Source: CAMLFJ01 sp035524955
GTDB lineage: Bacteria > Methylomirabilota > Methylomirabilia > Rokubacteriales > CSP1-6
Direction of reading: 5' to 3'
Length of the DNA stretch: 64,000 nucleotides
NCBI GenBank assembly: GCA_035524955.1
Contig: DATLFG010000042.1
Location: 1 to 64,000, forward strand
Made by a program: the position numbers and the translations under genes. This document shows positions 1 to 10,215 of the stretch, piece by piece; the stretch's first letter is position 1, and each line of letters opens with the position of its first letter. Below the pieces are notes generated by a model. It was given only the letters and a program-made list of their open reading frames with translations, was not told the DNA's origin and did not search any database.

Positions 1-179
1 GCCAGCAGCGTGTCGCGCGCCGCGCCCGCCCGCCGCTCGAGCGCGGCGCGCGCGGCCCCATCCCGCGCGGCATCCAGGGCGCGGCGCATCTGAAGGTAGT
101 CGTCGAGCGCGACGGGCTGGGCGGCGACCCCAAGCGGGAACAGCAGGAGAAAGCAGAGGGCGGGGCGGAGGTACCTCAT
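1..179 (-). CDS. Putative exported protein, 5' end only
   Basis: Only the first 59 or so codons are inside the window; the gene runs off the left edge. The start ATG (177-179) is followed by a short basic stretch, a leucine/phenylalanine-rich hydrophobic core and an Ala-Gln-type cleavage region, which together look like a Sec signal peptide. The remaining visible part is rich in Ala and Arg and predicted helical. It lies 40 bases downstream of clpX on the same strand, so it may be co-transcribed with the tig-clpP-clpX block. No family can be assigned from so short a piece. Confidence 0.5.
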   Translation of the reverse strand, partial: MRYLRPALCFLLLFPLGVAAQPVALDDYLQMRRALDAARDGAARAALERRAGAARDTLL

Positions 180-185
180 CGAAGA

Positions 186-214
186 CCCCCTTTCCCCACC
201 GGGGAGAGGGTGAA
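186..214. repeat. REP-like palindrome, copy A (imperfect)
   Basis: A C-rich arm (186-197) faces a G-rich arm containing GGGGAGAGGG (201-210) across a 3-base loop. It lies just beyond the clpX stop codon. The right arm matches the cores of the copies at 14367-14407 and 24255-24294. The left arm is diverged, so the hairpin contains a wobble pair. It may act as a 3' mRNA-stabilising or terminating hairpin (inference). Confidence 0.55.
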
Positions 215-219
215 CGGGA

Positions 220-1467
<1,248 letters not shown>

Positions 1468-1473
1468 GGCTCT

Positions 1474-2097
1474 CTACTTGGGGGTGACGACCACTTCGGA
1501 GACGGGCCGCGTGGTCGGCTTCGAGGAGATGACCTCGTCTACGATCCGGTACTCCTTGGCCTGCTCGGCGGTCATGAAGAAGTCGCGGTCCGTGTCCTTC
1601 TGGATCTTCTCCATGGACTGGCCGGTGTGGTGCACCAGGATGCGGTTCAGCTCTTCCCGCATCCGGAGGATCTCCTTGGCCTGGATGTCGATGTCGGTGG
1701 CCTGGCCCTGCACGCCGCCCAGCGGCTGGTGGATCATGATCCGCGCGTGGGGCAGCGCGAAGCGCTTGCCCTTTCCGCCCGCGGCCAGCAGCAGCGCGCC
1801 CATCGAGGCGGCCTGCCCCATGCAGATGGTCGAGATGGCCGGCTTCACGTACTGCATCGTGTCATAGATGGCCATGCCCGCGGTCACCGAGCCGCCGGGC
1901 GAATTGACGTAGAGGTAGATGTCCTTGTCGGGGTCCTCCGCCTCCAGGAACAGCATCTGGGCGATGACCAAGTTGGCGATCTCGTCCTCGATATAGGTCG
2001 GGAGGAAGATGATCCGCTCCTTGAGGAGCCGGGAAAAGATGTCGAAGGCCCGCTCGCCGCGCGGGGTCTGTTCGACCACCATCGGGACCAACCCCAT
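1474..2097 (-). CDS. clpP: ATP-dependent Clp protease proteolytic subunit ClpP
   Basis: This is the serine peptidase that forms the tetradecameric Clp chamber. With the start chosen here (207 residues) the triad is Ser98 in GQAASMG, His123 in MIHQP and Asp172 in TDRDFF, almost the E. coli numbering. The start at 2097 is preferred because AAGGAGG lies about 6 bases upstream; another in-frame ATG at 2115 would add six residues. It is flanked by tig (32 bases upstream) and clpX (6 bases downstream), so one transcript is likely. Confidence 0.97.
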   Translation of the reverse strand: MGLVPMVVEQTPRGERAFDIFSRLLKERIIFLPTYIEDEIANLVIAQMLFLEAEDPDKDIYLYVNSPGGSVTAGMAIYDTMQYVKPAISTICMGQAASMGALLLAAGGKGKRFALPHARIMIHQPLGGVQGQATDIDIQAKEILRMREELNRILVHHTGQSMEKIQKDTDRDFFMTAEQAKEYRIVDEVISSKPTTRPVSEVVVTPK

Positions 2098-2129
2098 CGG
2101 ACGCCTCCTTGCCATGCTCGTAGTGTACC

Positions 2130-3404
2130 TCAGGCGGTCTTTGCCTGATTCTTTTCGATCAGGAAATCGATGGTCCGGCGCTCGCCCAGGGCGTGCCGGA
2201 TGCCCTCCAGGTCGCCGCTCTGCTCGAGCATCCGCCGGACGGCGGGCGCGGGCCGCTGGCTGGCCTGGGCCATCCGCTCGACCTCGGCGTCCACGTCGGC
2301 GTCCGCCGCCGCGAGGCCTTCCTTCTCGGCGATGGCCTCGATGAGCAGGGCGCGCTTGACCGCCTTCTCGGCCCCCGGGCGGAGATCCTCCAGCAGCTTC
2401 TTGTAGTCCCACGGCACCCGGTCCGGGTCCACCCCCTGCCGGCGCATGTGCTCCCGGGCGTGCTCGATCTGATGCCCCACCTGGCGCAGGATGAGCGCCT
2501 CCGGCACCTCGAAGGTGTGGCCGGCCATGACCGCGTCGAGCACCGCGGTCTCCAGCGCGCGGCGGTTGTCCGCCTCGCGTCGCGCCTCGAGCCCGCTGCG
2601 CACCTCGGTCCGGAGCGCGTCCAGCGTCTCGAAGTCGCCGCCGACGCTCTTGGCGAACTCGTCGTCCAGCGCGGGCAGCACCTTCTCCTTCACCTCGGTC
2701 ACCGTCACGCTGGCCTCGGCCGACTTGCCCCGCAGCGCCTCGTTGCGATGCTCGTCGCCGAAGCGCAGCCGCGTCTGCCGCGAGCCTCCCGCGGCCAGGC
2801 CGATCACCGCCTCCTCCATCTCGGGCAGCACGCTGCCCCCGCCGATGACGAAGCCGTAGCCGGTCTCGGAGCGCGGCTCCTGCCCCTCGGGCGTGAGCGT
2901 GTAGTCCACGATCACGAGGTCGCCGGGATCGGCGGCCCGCTCGACCGCCCGGTACTCCGCGTGCTGCTCCTGCAGCGCGCCGAGCGCCTCGTCCACCTCG
3001 GTTTCCGCGAAGAGCTTGGGCGTGTGCTCGACCGCGAGGCCGGTATAGGCGCCGAGGGTGATGACCGGCTTGACCTCGACCACCGCCGCGAACTTGAGCG
3101 CCGCGTTCTCCTCGAGCGTGACCTCCTGCAGATCGGGCTCCTCCACCGGCTCGATGCGCGTCTCGGCGAGGGCCTGGCGGTAGACGTCGGGGATCAGGCG
3201 GCGGGCGACCTCCTGCCGCACATCGTCCGCGAAGTGCAGCTTGATCATGCTGCGGGGGACCTTGCCCTTGCGGAAGCCGGGCAGCTTCGCCTCGCGCTGC
3301 ACGCGCTCGAAGGCCTGCTCCCAGGCCTTCGAGACGACCTCGGGGGCTTCCTCGACCTGGAGGCGCCGCTTGCAGCCCCCCAGCTCCTCGATGTCCACCT
3401 TCAT
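2130..3404 (-). CDS. tig: Trigger factor, ribosome-associated chaperone
   Basis: Trigger factor binds the ribosomal exit tunnel and shields nascent chains. The 424-residue product has the N-terminal ribosome-binding signature GFRKGKVPRSMI at about 43-54. A central FKBP-like prolyl isomerase domain contains GDLVIVDYTL and is followed by the helical C-terminal arms. Length is close to the usual 430. It is the first gene of the tig-clpP-clpX block, immediately downstream of tRNA-Leu on the same strand. Confidence 0.95.
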   Translation of the reverse strand: MKVDIEELGGCKRRLQVEEAPEVVSKAWEQAFERVQREAKLPGFRKGKVPRSMIKLHFADDVRQEVARRLIPDVYRQALAETRIEPVEEPDLQEVTLEENAALKFAAVVEVKPVITLGAYTGLAVEHTPKLFAETEVDEALGALQEQHAEYRAVERAADPGDLVIVDYTLTPEGQEPRSETGYGFVIGGGSVLPEMEEAVIGLAAGGSRQTRLRFGDEHRNEALRGKSAEASVTVTEVKEKVLPALDDEFAKSVGGDFETLDALRTEVRSGLEARREADNRRALETAVLDAVMAGHTFEVPEALILRQVGHQIEHAREHMRRQGVDPDRVPWDYKKLLEDLRPGAEKAVKRALLIEAIAEKEGLAAADADVDAEVERMAQASQRPAPAVRRMLEQSGDLEGIRHALGERRTIDFLIEKNQAKTA

Positions 3405-3438
3405 GACCGTTCCACCTTCGTGACGACTCTCAGGGTTC

Positions 3439-3523
3439 TGGTGCGAGAGGGGGGAGTTGAACCCCCACGGGTTGCCCCTCTGGATCCTAAGTCCAGCGCG
3501 TCTGCCAGTTCCGCCACTCTCGC
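3439..3523 (-). tRNA. tRNA-Leu, anticodon UAG
   Basis: Read on the minus strand, the 7-bp acceptor stem GCGAGAG/CTCTCGC is followed by discriminator A and an encoded CCA (3439-3441). The anticodon arm is CTGGA-CTTAGGA-TCCAG, giving anticodon UAG. The T arm contains GGTTCAACT. A short variable stem, typical of class II tRNA-Leu, lies between the anticodon and T arms. It sits 34 bases upstream of tig. Confidence 0.95.
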
Positions 3524-3613
3524 ACGACGGGTCGCGGGTATCTCGGTGCGGGGAGGCTCAGGCCAGGGAAGGATAACATAAGGCCCCGGCAGGGGAAGGG
3601 GACCGGCAGCGGC

Positions 3614-3646
3614 GACCGTGGGCTGGGCCGGCCGGCCCGCACGGTC
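3614..3646. terminator. Stem-loop between pgi and tRNA-Leu, possible terminator
   Basis: A 7-bp outer stem (GACCGTG with CACGGTC) encloses an inner GGGCC/GGCCC stem. It lies 74 bases beyond the pgi stop on the minus strand and 91 bases before tRNA-Leu. There is no T-tract, so intrinsic termination is only a possibility. The whole 3524-3719 gap holds no gene that I can see. Confidence 0.3.
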
Positions 3647-3719
3647 GGGGACGGGACCAGCGTCCGGGCACCCGCGCGCCGGCTCCGGGCCGGGCGATCA
3701 CCGACCGGCGCGCCGCGGG

Positions 3720-5345
3720 TCAGGCCCCGGCGTCGCGACGGCGACGGTAGCGGCGGATCAGGGCATTGGTGGAGGCGTCGTGGCCGAGTGTGGGCTCCTC
3801 CCGGCTCTCGAGCTCCGGCGCGATCCGACCCGCGAGGGCCTTGCCCAGCTCCACGCCCCACTGGTCGAACGAGTTGATGCGCCAGATCGAGCCCTGCACG
3901 AACACCTTGTGCTCGTAGAGCGCGACCAGGCGCCCGAGCGCGGCCGGGGTGAGCGCGTCGGCCAGGATCGTACTGCTCGGGCGGTTGCCCTCGAAGGTGC
4001 GATGCGGGACCTGGGCGGCCGGCACCCCCTCGGCGGCCACCTCGGCCGCGGTCTTGCCGAAGGCCAGCGCTTCGGTCTGGGCGATCAGGTTCGCGGTGAG
4101 CAGATCCTGGTGCCGGCCGAGCGGGGTGAGCGACCGCGCGAAGCCGATGAAGTCGGCCGGGACCAGCCGGGTACCCTGGTGGAGGAGCTGGTAGTAGGCG
4201 TGCTGGCCGTTCGTGCCCGGCGTGCCCCAGATGACCGGGCCGGTCTGGTAGTCCACGCGCCGGCCGTCGAGGTCCACCGACTTGCCGTTCGACTCCATGT
4301 CGAGCTGCTGGAGATAGAACGGCAGCCGGGCCAGGTAGTGGCTGTACGGCAGCACCGCGTGGCTCTCCGCGCCGAAGAAGTTCACGTACCAGATGCCGAG
4401 GAGGCCGAGCAGCACCGGCATGTTGCGCTCGAACGGCGCGGTGCGGAAGTGCTCGTCCATCTCGTGGAAGCCCTCCAGCATGGCCCGGAAGTGCTCGGGG
4501 CCGATCGCGATCATCAGCGAGAGCCCGATGGCCGAGTCGCAGGAGTAGCGGCCGCCCACCCAGTCCCAGAACTCGAACATGTTGGCGGTATCGATGCCGA
4601 ACGTCGCCACCTCCGCCGCGTTGGTGGACACCGCGACGAAGTGCCGCGCGACCGCCCTCGGGTCGTGGAGCGCGCGGAGGACCCAGTCCCGCGCCGCGTG
4701 GGCGTTGGCCAGCGTCTCCTGGGTGGTGAAGGTCTTGGAGGAGACGACGAAGAGCGTCTCGACCGGATCCAGGTCGCGCGTGGCCTCGACGAAGTCGGCG
4801 CCGTCCACGTTGGAGACGAAGCGCAGCGTGAGGCGGCGGTCGCAGTAGTGCCGGAGGGCCTCGTAGGCCATGACCGGGCCCAGGTCGGAGCCGCCGATGC
4901 CGATATTGACCACGTTGCGGATGGCCTTGCCGGTGAAGCCGGTCCAGGCGCCGGTGCGCACGCGCGTGGAGAAGTCCGCCATGCGGTCGAGCACCGCATG
5001 CACGCCGGGCACCACGTCCCGGCCGTCCACGAGGATGCGCGTCCCCCGGGACGCGCGCAGGGCCACGTGGAGCACCGCGCGCTGCTCGGTCACGTTGATC
5101 CTCGCTCCCGAGAACATGGCGTCGATGCGCGCCCGCAGCCCGGCCGCCTCGGCCAGCGCGAGCAGGAGCCGCAGCGTCTCGTCGGTGACCCGGTTCTTCG
5201 AGTAGTCGAGGTAGAGTGAGGCCGCCTCCAGCGCGAGCCGCTCCCCGCGCTTCGGGTCCTCCGCGAGGAGCGTCCGCAGATGCACGTCCCGAATCTGCCC
5301 GTGATGCTTCCGCAGCGCCGTCCACGCCTCGCTCTGGCCGATCAC
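3720..5345 (-). CDS. pgi: Glucose-6-phosphate isomerase
   Basis: This enzyme interconverts glucose 6-phosphate and fructose 6-phosphate. The product is 541 residues with a GTG start that overlaps the ackA stop (GTGA, 5342-5345) and has GGAG upstream, implying translational coupling. Family signatures visible are NIGIGGSDLGPVM, FVVSSKTFTTQETLANA and the C-terminal GSIWRINSFDQWGVELGK. A continuous open frame extends far upstream, but that part is the antisense-like shifted frame of ackA and is not translated as one protein. It is the last gene of the hexokinase-gnd-ackA-pgi operon. Confidence 0.96.
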   Translation of the reverse strand: MIGQSEAWTALRKHHGQIRDVHLRTLLAEDPKRGERLALEAASLYLDYSKNRVTDETLRLLLALAEAAGLRARIDAMFSGARINVTEQRAVLHVALRASRGTRILVDGRDVVPGVHAVLDRMADFSTRVRTGAWTGFTGKAIRNVVNIGIGGSDLGPVMAYEALRHYCDRRLTLRFVSNVDGADFVEATRDLDPVETLFVVSSKTFTTQETLANAHAARDWVLRALHDPRAVARHFVAVSTNAAEVATFGIDTANMFEFWDWVGGRYSCDSAIGLSLMIAIGPEHFRAMLEGFHEMDEHFRTAPFERNMPVLLGLLGIWYVNFFGAESHAVLPYSHYLARLPFYLQQLDMESNGKSVDLDGRRVDYQTGPVIWGTPGTNGQHAYYQLLHQGTRLVPADFIGFARSLTPLGRHQDLLTANLIAQTEALAFGKTAAEVAAEGVPAAQVPHRTFEGNRPSSTILADALTPAALGRLVALYEHKVFVQGSIWRINSFDQWGVELGKALAGRIAPELESREEPTLGHDASTNALIRRYRRRRDAGA

Positions 5346-6523
5346 GGTGTCTCCTCTCGCGGTCGGGCGAACAGGACCGCCCGGCTGTGCCGCGCGATCA
5401 TCAGGTCCTCGCGGGTGGGCACGACCCGCACCGCGCAGCCACCGCCGGGGGCGCTCAGCCGATCGGCGTCGGCCGCGTTCCGCGCCGGATCGAGGCGGAC
5501 CCCCAGGTGGCCGAGCCCGTCGCAGATCTCCGCGCGCACCGGCGCCGCCCGCTCCCCGATGCCGCCGGTGAACACCAGCGTGTCGAGGCCGTCCAGCGCC
5601 GCCGCGAAGGCCCCGACCTGCTTGCGCGCCTGGTAGCAGAACATCGCCACCGCCAGCGCGGCGGCCTCGTCGCGCTCTCGTCGCTCCAGCAGGGTCTTCA
5701 TGTCCGCGCTCGCGCCGGACACCCCGAGCAGGCCCGACTCCTTGTTCACCAGCCGGTCGAGGCGCTCGGCATCGTAGCCCTTCTCCCGCATCAGGTAGAG
5801 GAGCACGCCCGGATCGAGATCGCCGGTGCGGGTGCCCATCATGAACCCGCCCGCCGGGGTCAGCCCCATGGTCGTATCCACCGGCCGCCCGTCGCGCACC
5901 GCGGCCATGCTGGCGCCGTTGCCCAGATGCGCGATCACCACCCGGCCGCGCCCGGCCGTGCCCAGCCGTTCCAGCACGTATTCGTAGGACAGCCCGTGGA
6001 AGCCGAAGCGCTCGACGCCGGCCGCGTCGACCAGCGCCCGCGGCAGGGCCAGGCGGCGGGCGATCTCGGGCAGTCCGCGATGGAACGCGGTGTCGAAGCA
6101 GACGGCCTGCGGCAGCGCCGGGAAGCGCGCGGCCACCGCCTCCACGCCGGCGAGCCCGCTCGGCAGATGGAGCGGGGCGAGCGGGATGAGCGCGCGGAGA
6201 TCGGCGAGCAGCGTCGGCGTCACCCGCTCCGGGGCCACGTGCGCCTGCCCACCGTGCACGAGCCGGTGGCCGACGCCCGCCGGCTCGGGCAGCGCCTGGT
6301 CGCCGAGCAGCGCGAACACCCCGGCGGCCGCCTCGCCATGATCGGTCCATCGACCCGGCAGCCGCCGCGGCGGCGCGCCGGGCGCGCGCAGCCAGGCGAA
6401 CGCCCCGGGCCGGCCGATCTCTTCCACTTCGCCCTCGCCGAGGCAGTCGGCGTCGTCCCAGACCGAGAACTTGAGCGAGGAGGAGCCCGCGTTCAGGCAG
6501 AGGATGATCCGGTGGCCGGGCAT
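5342..6523 (-). CDS. ackA: Acetate kinase
   Basis: It transfers phosphate between acetyl-phosphate and ADP, giving acetate and ATP. The 393-residue product starts MPGHRII and has the ASKHA signatures LNAGSSSLKF, CFDTAFH and HLGNGASM, and GGIGE near the C terminus. Length is slightly under the usual 400. The start at 6523 was chosen because homology begins there; an upstream in-frame extension is not conserved. No phosphotransacetylase is nearby. Its place between gnd and pgi suggests that acetyl-phosphate comes from a phosphoketolase rather than from Pta (inference). Confidence 0.95.
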   Translation of the reverse strand: MPGHRIILCLNAGSSSLKFSVWDDADCLGEGEVEEIGRPGAFAWLRAPGAPPRRLPGRWTDHGEAAAGVFALLGDQALPEPAGVGHRLVHGGQAHVAPERVTPTLLADLRALIPLAPLHLPSGLAGVEAVAARFPALPQAVCFDTAFHRGLPEIARRLALPRALVDAAGVERFGFHGLSYEYVLERLGTAGRGRVVIAHLGNGASMAAVRDGRPVDTTMGLTPAGGFMMGTRTGDLDPGVLLYLMREKGYDAERLDRLVNKESGLLGVSGASADMKTLLERRERDEAAALAVAMFCYQARKQVGAFAAALDGLDTLVFTGGIGERAAPVRAEICDGLGHLGVRLDPARNAADADRLSAPGGGCAVRVVPTREDLMIARHSRAVLFARPREETP

Positions 6524-6560
6524 CAGGGCTCGCTCCGGCGGCGGCAGGGCGCGTCGTGGC

Positions 6561-7601
6561 TCACCGCCTCCCCGGCCCGTCCTCGGCGGGCTTCTCCTGA
6601 TGGCCGCCGAACTCGAAGCGCAGCGCGGAGAGCACCTTGGCCGCGAACTCGCCATTGCCGCGCGAGCTGAACCGCTCGTAGAGGGCGGCGCTCAGCACCG
6701 GCGCCGGCACGCCCTCCTCGATGGCGGCGGCGATCGTCCAGCGTCCCTCCCCCGAATCGGAGACGCGGCCCGAGAAGCCGGCGAGGTCCCCGCTCTTGGT
6801 CAGCGCGCTCGCGGTGAGGTCGAGCAGCCACGAGGCCACCACGCTGCCGCGCCGCCACACCTCGGCGATGTCGCGCAGGTCCAGGTCGTAGCGGTAGTGC
6901 TCCGGGGTCCGGAGCGGCGTGGTCTCGGCGTCGGCGGCGCCCGCCGTCGCCGGCGCTCCTGCGTTGGCGTGGCGGAGGATGTTGAAGCCTTCCGCGTAGG
7001 CCGCCATCAGCCCGTACTCGATGCCGTTGTGGACCATCTTCACGAAGTGCCCGGCCCCGTTCGGCCCACAGTGGAGATATCCGCGCTCGGCGGTGCCGCC
7101 GATCTTCTCGCGGCCCGGGGTGCGGGGGATGTCACCGAGGCCGGGAGCCAGCGCCGCGAAGATCGGGTCGAGGCGCTCCACCACCGCCGCCTCGCCCCCG
7201 ATCATGAGGCAGAAGCCACGCTCGAGCCCCCACACCCCGCCGCTCGTGCCCACGTCCACGTAGTGGAGGCCGCGCGCACCCAGCTCGACGGCGCGCCGGA
7301 TGTCGTCGTGGTAGTGCGAGTTGCCGCCGTCGATGATCACGTCGTCGCGCTCCAGCAGGGGCACGAGCGAGGCGAGCGTCTGTTCCACCACCGCCGCCGG
7401 CACCATGATCCACACGGTCCGCGGGCGGGACAGGGCCTGGACGAACGCCGGCAGCGACGCGGTCCCGGTCGCGCCCTCGCGGGCCAGCGCCTGCACCGCG
7501 GGGGCGGAGACGTCGTAGACCATGCAGTCGTGGCCCGCCCGGCCGAGCCGCCGCACCATGTTGGCGCCCATGCGCCCGAGACCGATCATGCCGAGCTGCA
7601 T
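6561..7601 (-). CDS. gnd: 6-phosphogluconate dehydrogenase, decarboxylating, short NAD-type
   Basis: It oxidatively decarboxylates 6-phosphogluconate to ribulose 5-phosphate. The Rossmann motif GLGRMGANMV is at the N terminus, followed by IDGGNSHYHDD, the substrate loop VDVGTSGGVWG and the catalytic-lysine region GHFVKMVHNGIEYG. At 346 residues it belongs to the short YqeC/GntZ-like branch, which often uses NAD, rather than the 470-residue NADP form. The ATG at 7601 overlaps the hexokinase stop by one base and follows AAGGAG; a GTG one codon earlier is also possible. A 37-base gap separates it from ackA. Confidence 0.93.
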   Translation of the reverse strand: MQLGMIGLGRMGANMVRRLGRAGHDCMVYDVSAPAVQALAREGATGTASLPAFVQALSRPRTVWIMVPAAVVEQTLASLVPLLERDDVIIDGGNSHYHDDIRRAVELGARGLHYVDVGTSGGVWGLERGFCLMIGGEAAVVERLDPIFAALAPGLGDIPRTPGREKIGGTAERGYLHCGPNGAGHFVKMVHNGIEYGLMAAYAEGFNILRHANAGAPATAGAADAETTPLRTPEHYRYDLDLRDIAEVWRRGSVVASWLLDLTASALTKSGDLAGFSGRVSDSGEGRWTIAAAIEEGVPAPVLSAALYERFSSRGNGEFAAKVLSALRFEFGGHQEKPAEDGPGRR

Positions 7602-8941
7602 CACTCGCTCCTTTGCGCGGCCGCCACGGCCGCGATGACCGCCGCGCCGGCGCTCGTGGAATCCTTCACGTACGCGGTCTCGATCCGGGCCGCGCGCTCG
7701 CCGCCGACCAGCTCGACCATGCTCTCGCGCACCCGCGTCTCGAAGTCCGGGTAGCCGCCCCAGAGGCTGCCGTCCACCGCGATGGTACGCTGGTCGGCGA
7801 GCTCGGCGTCGAGGAAGCGCAGCGTGCCGACGAGCGCCGCCCCGACCAGCCGCGCCGCGCGCCGGGCGATCGCGGCGCCGAGCGCGCGGACCGCGTGCCG
7901 CTCCTCCCCCGTGCTCGGCACGCCGAGCGCGCGCAGCAGCGCGCCCACGTCGTCGAGCCCGCCGGTGTGATCCGCGGCGATGCGTGAGAGGTGCGCGCTG
8001 CCGAGCGCGAACGGAGTGGCGAGCGCGGACGGCGCCGCCCAGTGCTCCCGCGCCGCGCGCGGCCCCAGGTCCCGGAGCACGCGGCGCAGGATCTCGCCCA
8101 GGTAGTGGCCGGAGACCATCTTCTCGAAGCGCTGCGCGCCCGGCGGCGGCTCATCGAGCTCCCGGTCGAGCGCGGCGTCGTACGGCGTCTCGAGGGCGGC
8201 CACCCCGTCGAAGTTCCCGGACTCGAGATTCCGGATGCCGGCCGGCCCCAGGTCCGCGGCCAGGTTGGTGCCGGTGCCCAGGATCAGGCCCACGTCGGCC
8301 GGGCGCGCGCCCGGGTCGAGCCCGCGCGCCCGGTAGCTCTGCCGCATCAGGGTTGCCACCGTGTCGTTGGCCACCGCGGCGAGCCGGATCCGCGCGCGCC
8401 CGGCGCGGAGCAGCGCGGCGCCGAGCAGCGCGGCCACGTCCTGGCCCTCGAGGCCCTTCAGGCGCCAGCCCTTGGTCGAGGCCAGCGCCACCGCTCGATC
8501 GATGCGCTCGAGACGGGCCGGATAGGAATAGACGAACGCGAGCGGTGCGGCGGCGACGCCGTGCGCGTGGGCCACGCGCCCGACCGCCCGCGCGATCAGG
8601 TCGAAGACCGGCTCCGGCGCGCCGCGCTTGTCCCCCTCGGAGAAGGTGAGCGCTTCCTCCGCGGCCGTGCGGACCGACCCGTCCCCGCCGAGCTCGATCA
8701 GGCCGGCCCGGGCCTTGGTGCCCCCCCAGTCCACCACCATCACCCGGCCTCGCTCCCGTCCGGAGGGTTGCCGCGTAAACGTCCGTAACATCTTGAGCGA
8801 GCTGGGCTCGCCGACCAGCCCTCGCGCCATCTGCCGCGTGAGATCCCGGGCGATGGGCTCGAGCGCGGACGCCGGCGCGTCGAACCGGGCGACCGTCTGG
8901 GCGATCACGGCGTCGTCGGCAGCGGGCATGGCCGTCATCAT
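7601..8941 (-). CDS. Hexokinase of the eukaryotic-type hexokinase family
   Basis: It probably phosphorylates glucose or related hexoses with ATP. The N-terminal region carries MARGL..EPSSLKML and a glycine-rich phosphate loop VMVVDWGGTKARAG. These are followed by SYPAR, TKGW, the catalytic AAVANDTVATL, and LILGTGTN with NLESGNF. This is the pattern of yeast/mammalian hexokinases, not of ROK or Glk glucokinases. Length (446) fits. Two adjacent ATGs (8941 and 8938) lie behind GGAG; the second has better spacing. It heads the sugar operon and is divergent from ispG across 37 bases. Confidence 0.88.
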   Translation of the reverse strand: MMTAMPAADDAVIAQTVARFDAPASALEPIARDLTRQMARGLVGEPSSLKMLRTFTRQPSGRERGRVMVVDWGGTKARAGLIELGGDGSVRTAAEEALTFSEGDKRGAPEPVFDLIARAVGRVAHAHGVAAAPLAFVYSYPARLERIDRAVALASTKGWRLKGLEGQDVAALLGAALLRAGRARIRLAAVANDTVATLMRQSYRARGLDPGARPADVGLILGTGTNLAADLGPAGIRNLESGNFDGVAALETPYDAALDRELDEPPPGAQRFEKMVSGHYLGEILRRVLRDLGPRAAREHWAAPSALATPFALGSAHLSRIAADHTGGLDDVGALLRALGVPSTGEERHAVRALGAAIARRAARLVGAALVGTLRFLDAELADQRTIAVDGSLWGGYPDFETRVRESMVELVGGERAARIETAYVKDSTSAGAAVIAAVAAAQRSE

Positions 8942-8978
8942 ACTCCGGGGGTGACGGTGCTATGATGAGCCCCACGCT

Positions 8979-10187
8979 ATGAGTGCTCTGCACCGCCGCA
9001 AGACGATCTCCGTGGACGTGGGTGGGGTCAAGGTGGGCGGCCCCCGACCGATCGTCGTCCAGTCCATGACCAACACCGACACCGCCGACGTGGCCGGGAC
9101 GGTGGCCCAGGTCAACGCGCTCCACGCGGCGGGCAGCGAGCTGGTGCGCGTCACCGTGAACACCGAGGCGGCGGCGCGGGCGGTCCCCGAGATTGTCGAG
9201 CAGGTGACCGTGCCGGTGATCGGCGACTTCCACTACAACGGCCACGTGCTGCTCACCAAGTATCCCGACTGCGCCCGCGCCCTCGCCAAGTACCGCATCA
9301 ACCCGGGCAACGTGGGCGGCAAGCACCACGACGACAACTTCCGGGCGATCGTCCAGGTGGCGATCGACAACGGAAAGCCGGTGCGCATCGGGGTCAACTG
9401 GGGGAGCCTCGATCAGAACCTCCTGACCCAGATGATGGACGCCAATGCCCGGAGCAACTCGCCGCTCGACGCGCGCGACGTCACCATGAACGCGATGGTG
9501 GAGAGCGCGATCCAGTCCGCCGAGCTGGCCGAGCAGACCGGCCTCGGGCACGATCGCATCATCCTCTCCGCCAAGGTCTCGGGCGTGCAGGACCTGGTGG
9601 ACGTCTACCGCAAGCTCGCCCCCCGCTCCGACTACCCGCTGCATCTCGGCCTCACCGAGGCCGGCATGGGCGCCAAGGGCATCGTGGCGAGCACCGCGGG
9701 GCTCGCGATCCTGCTGCAGGAGGGCATCGGCGACACGATCCGCGTCTCGCTGACCCCCAAGCCCAACGGCGATCGCACCGAGGAGGTGCAGGTCGCCCAG
9801 CTCATCCTCCAGTCACTCGGGCTCCGGAGCTTCCTGCCGCTGGTGACCGCGTGCCCCGGCTGCGGGCGCACCACGTCGACCTTCTTCCAGGAGATGGCCG
9901 AGCAGATCCAGACCTACCTGCGCGACCGGATGCCGGCGTGGAAGGATCGGTACACCGGCGTGGAGGAGCTGAAGGTCGCGGTGATGGGCTGCGTGGTCAA
10001 CGGCCCGGGCGAGTCCAAGCACGCCGACATCGGCATCTCGCTGCCCGGCACCTTCGAGGAGCCCAAGGCCCCGGTCTTCGTGGACGGCGCGCTCAAGCTC
10101 ACGCTCAAGGGCGACGCGATCGTCGCCGACTTCCTGAAGATCCTCGACGACTACGTCGACAAGCGCTACGCGGGCAGCCGCAAGTAG
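8979..10187 (+). CDS. ispG: 4-hydroxy-3-methylbut-2-en-1-yl diphosphate synthase
   Basis: IspG (GcpE) is the [4Fe-4S] enzyme converting MEcPP to HMBPP in the MEP isoprenoid pathway. The 402-residue product shows PIVVQSMTNTDTADV near the start, the RINPGNVGG motif, and the cluster ligands CPGCGR and CVVNGPGE in the C-terminal domain. It is the compact bacterial two-domain form. It is divergent from the hexokinase gene and 28 bases ahead of the Nudix gene. Confidence 0.97.
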   Translation: MSALHRRKTISVDVGGVKVGGPRPIVVQSMTNTDTADVAGTVAQVNALHAAGSELVRVTVNTEAAARAVPEIVEQVTVPVIGDFHYNGHVLLTKYPDCARALAKYRINPGNVGGKHHDDNFRAIVQVAIDNGKPVRIGVNWGSLDQNLLTQMMDANARSNSPLDARDVTMNAMVESAIQSAELAEQTGLGHDRIILSAKVSGVQDLVDVYRKLAPRSDYPLHLGLTEAGMGAKGIVASTAGLAILLQEGIGDTIRVSLTPKPNGDRTEEVQVAQLILQSLGLRSFLPLVTACPGCGRTTSTFFQEMAEQIQTYLRDRMPAWKDRYTGVEELKVAVMGCVVNGPGESKHADIGISLPGTFEEPKAPVFVDGALKLTLKGDAIVADFLKILDDYVDKRYAGSRK

Positions 10188-10215
10188 CCGCGCGCCTCCG
10201 TCGGAGCTCCCGCCC

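Noticed and set aside
5346..6350. A long minus-strand frame continuous with pgi that would give an 876-residue protein
   Set aside because: The extra part is an out-of-frame reading of ackA; pgi has its own GTG start with a ribosome-binding site and the family N terminus.
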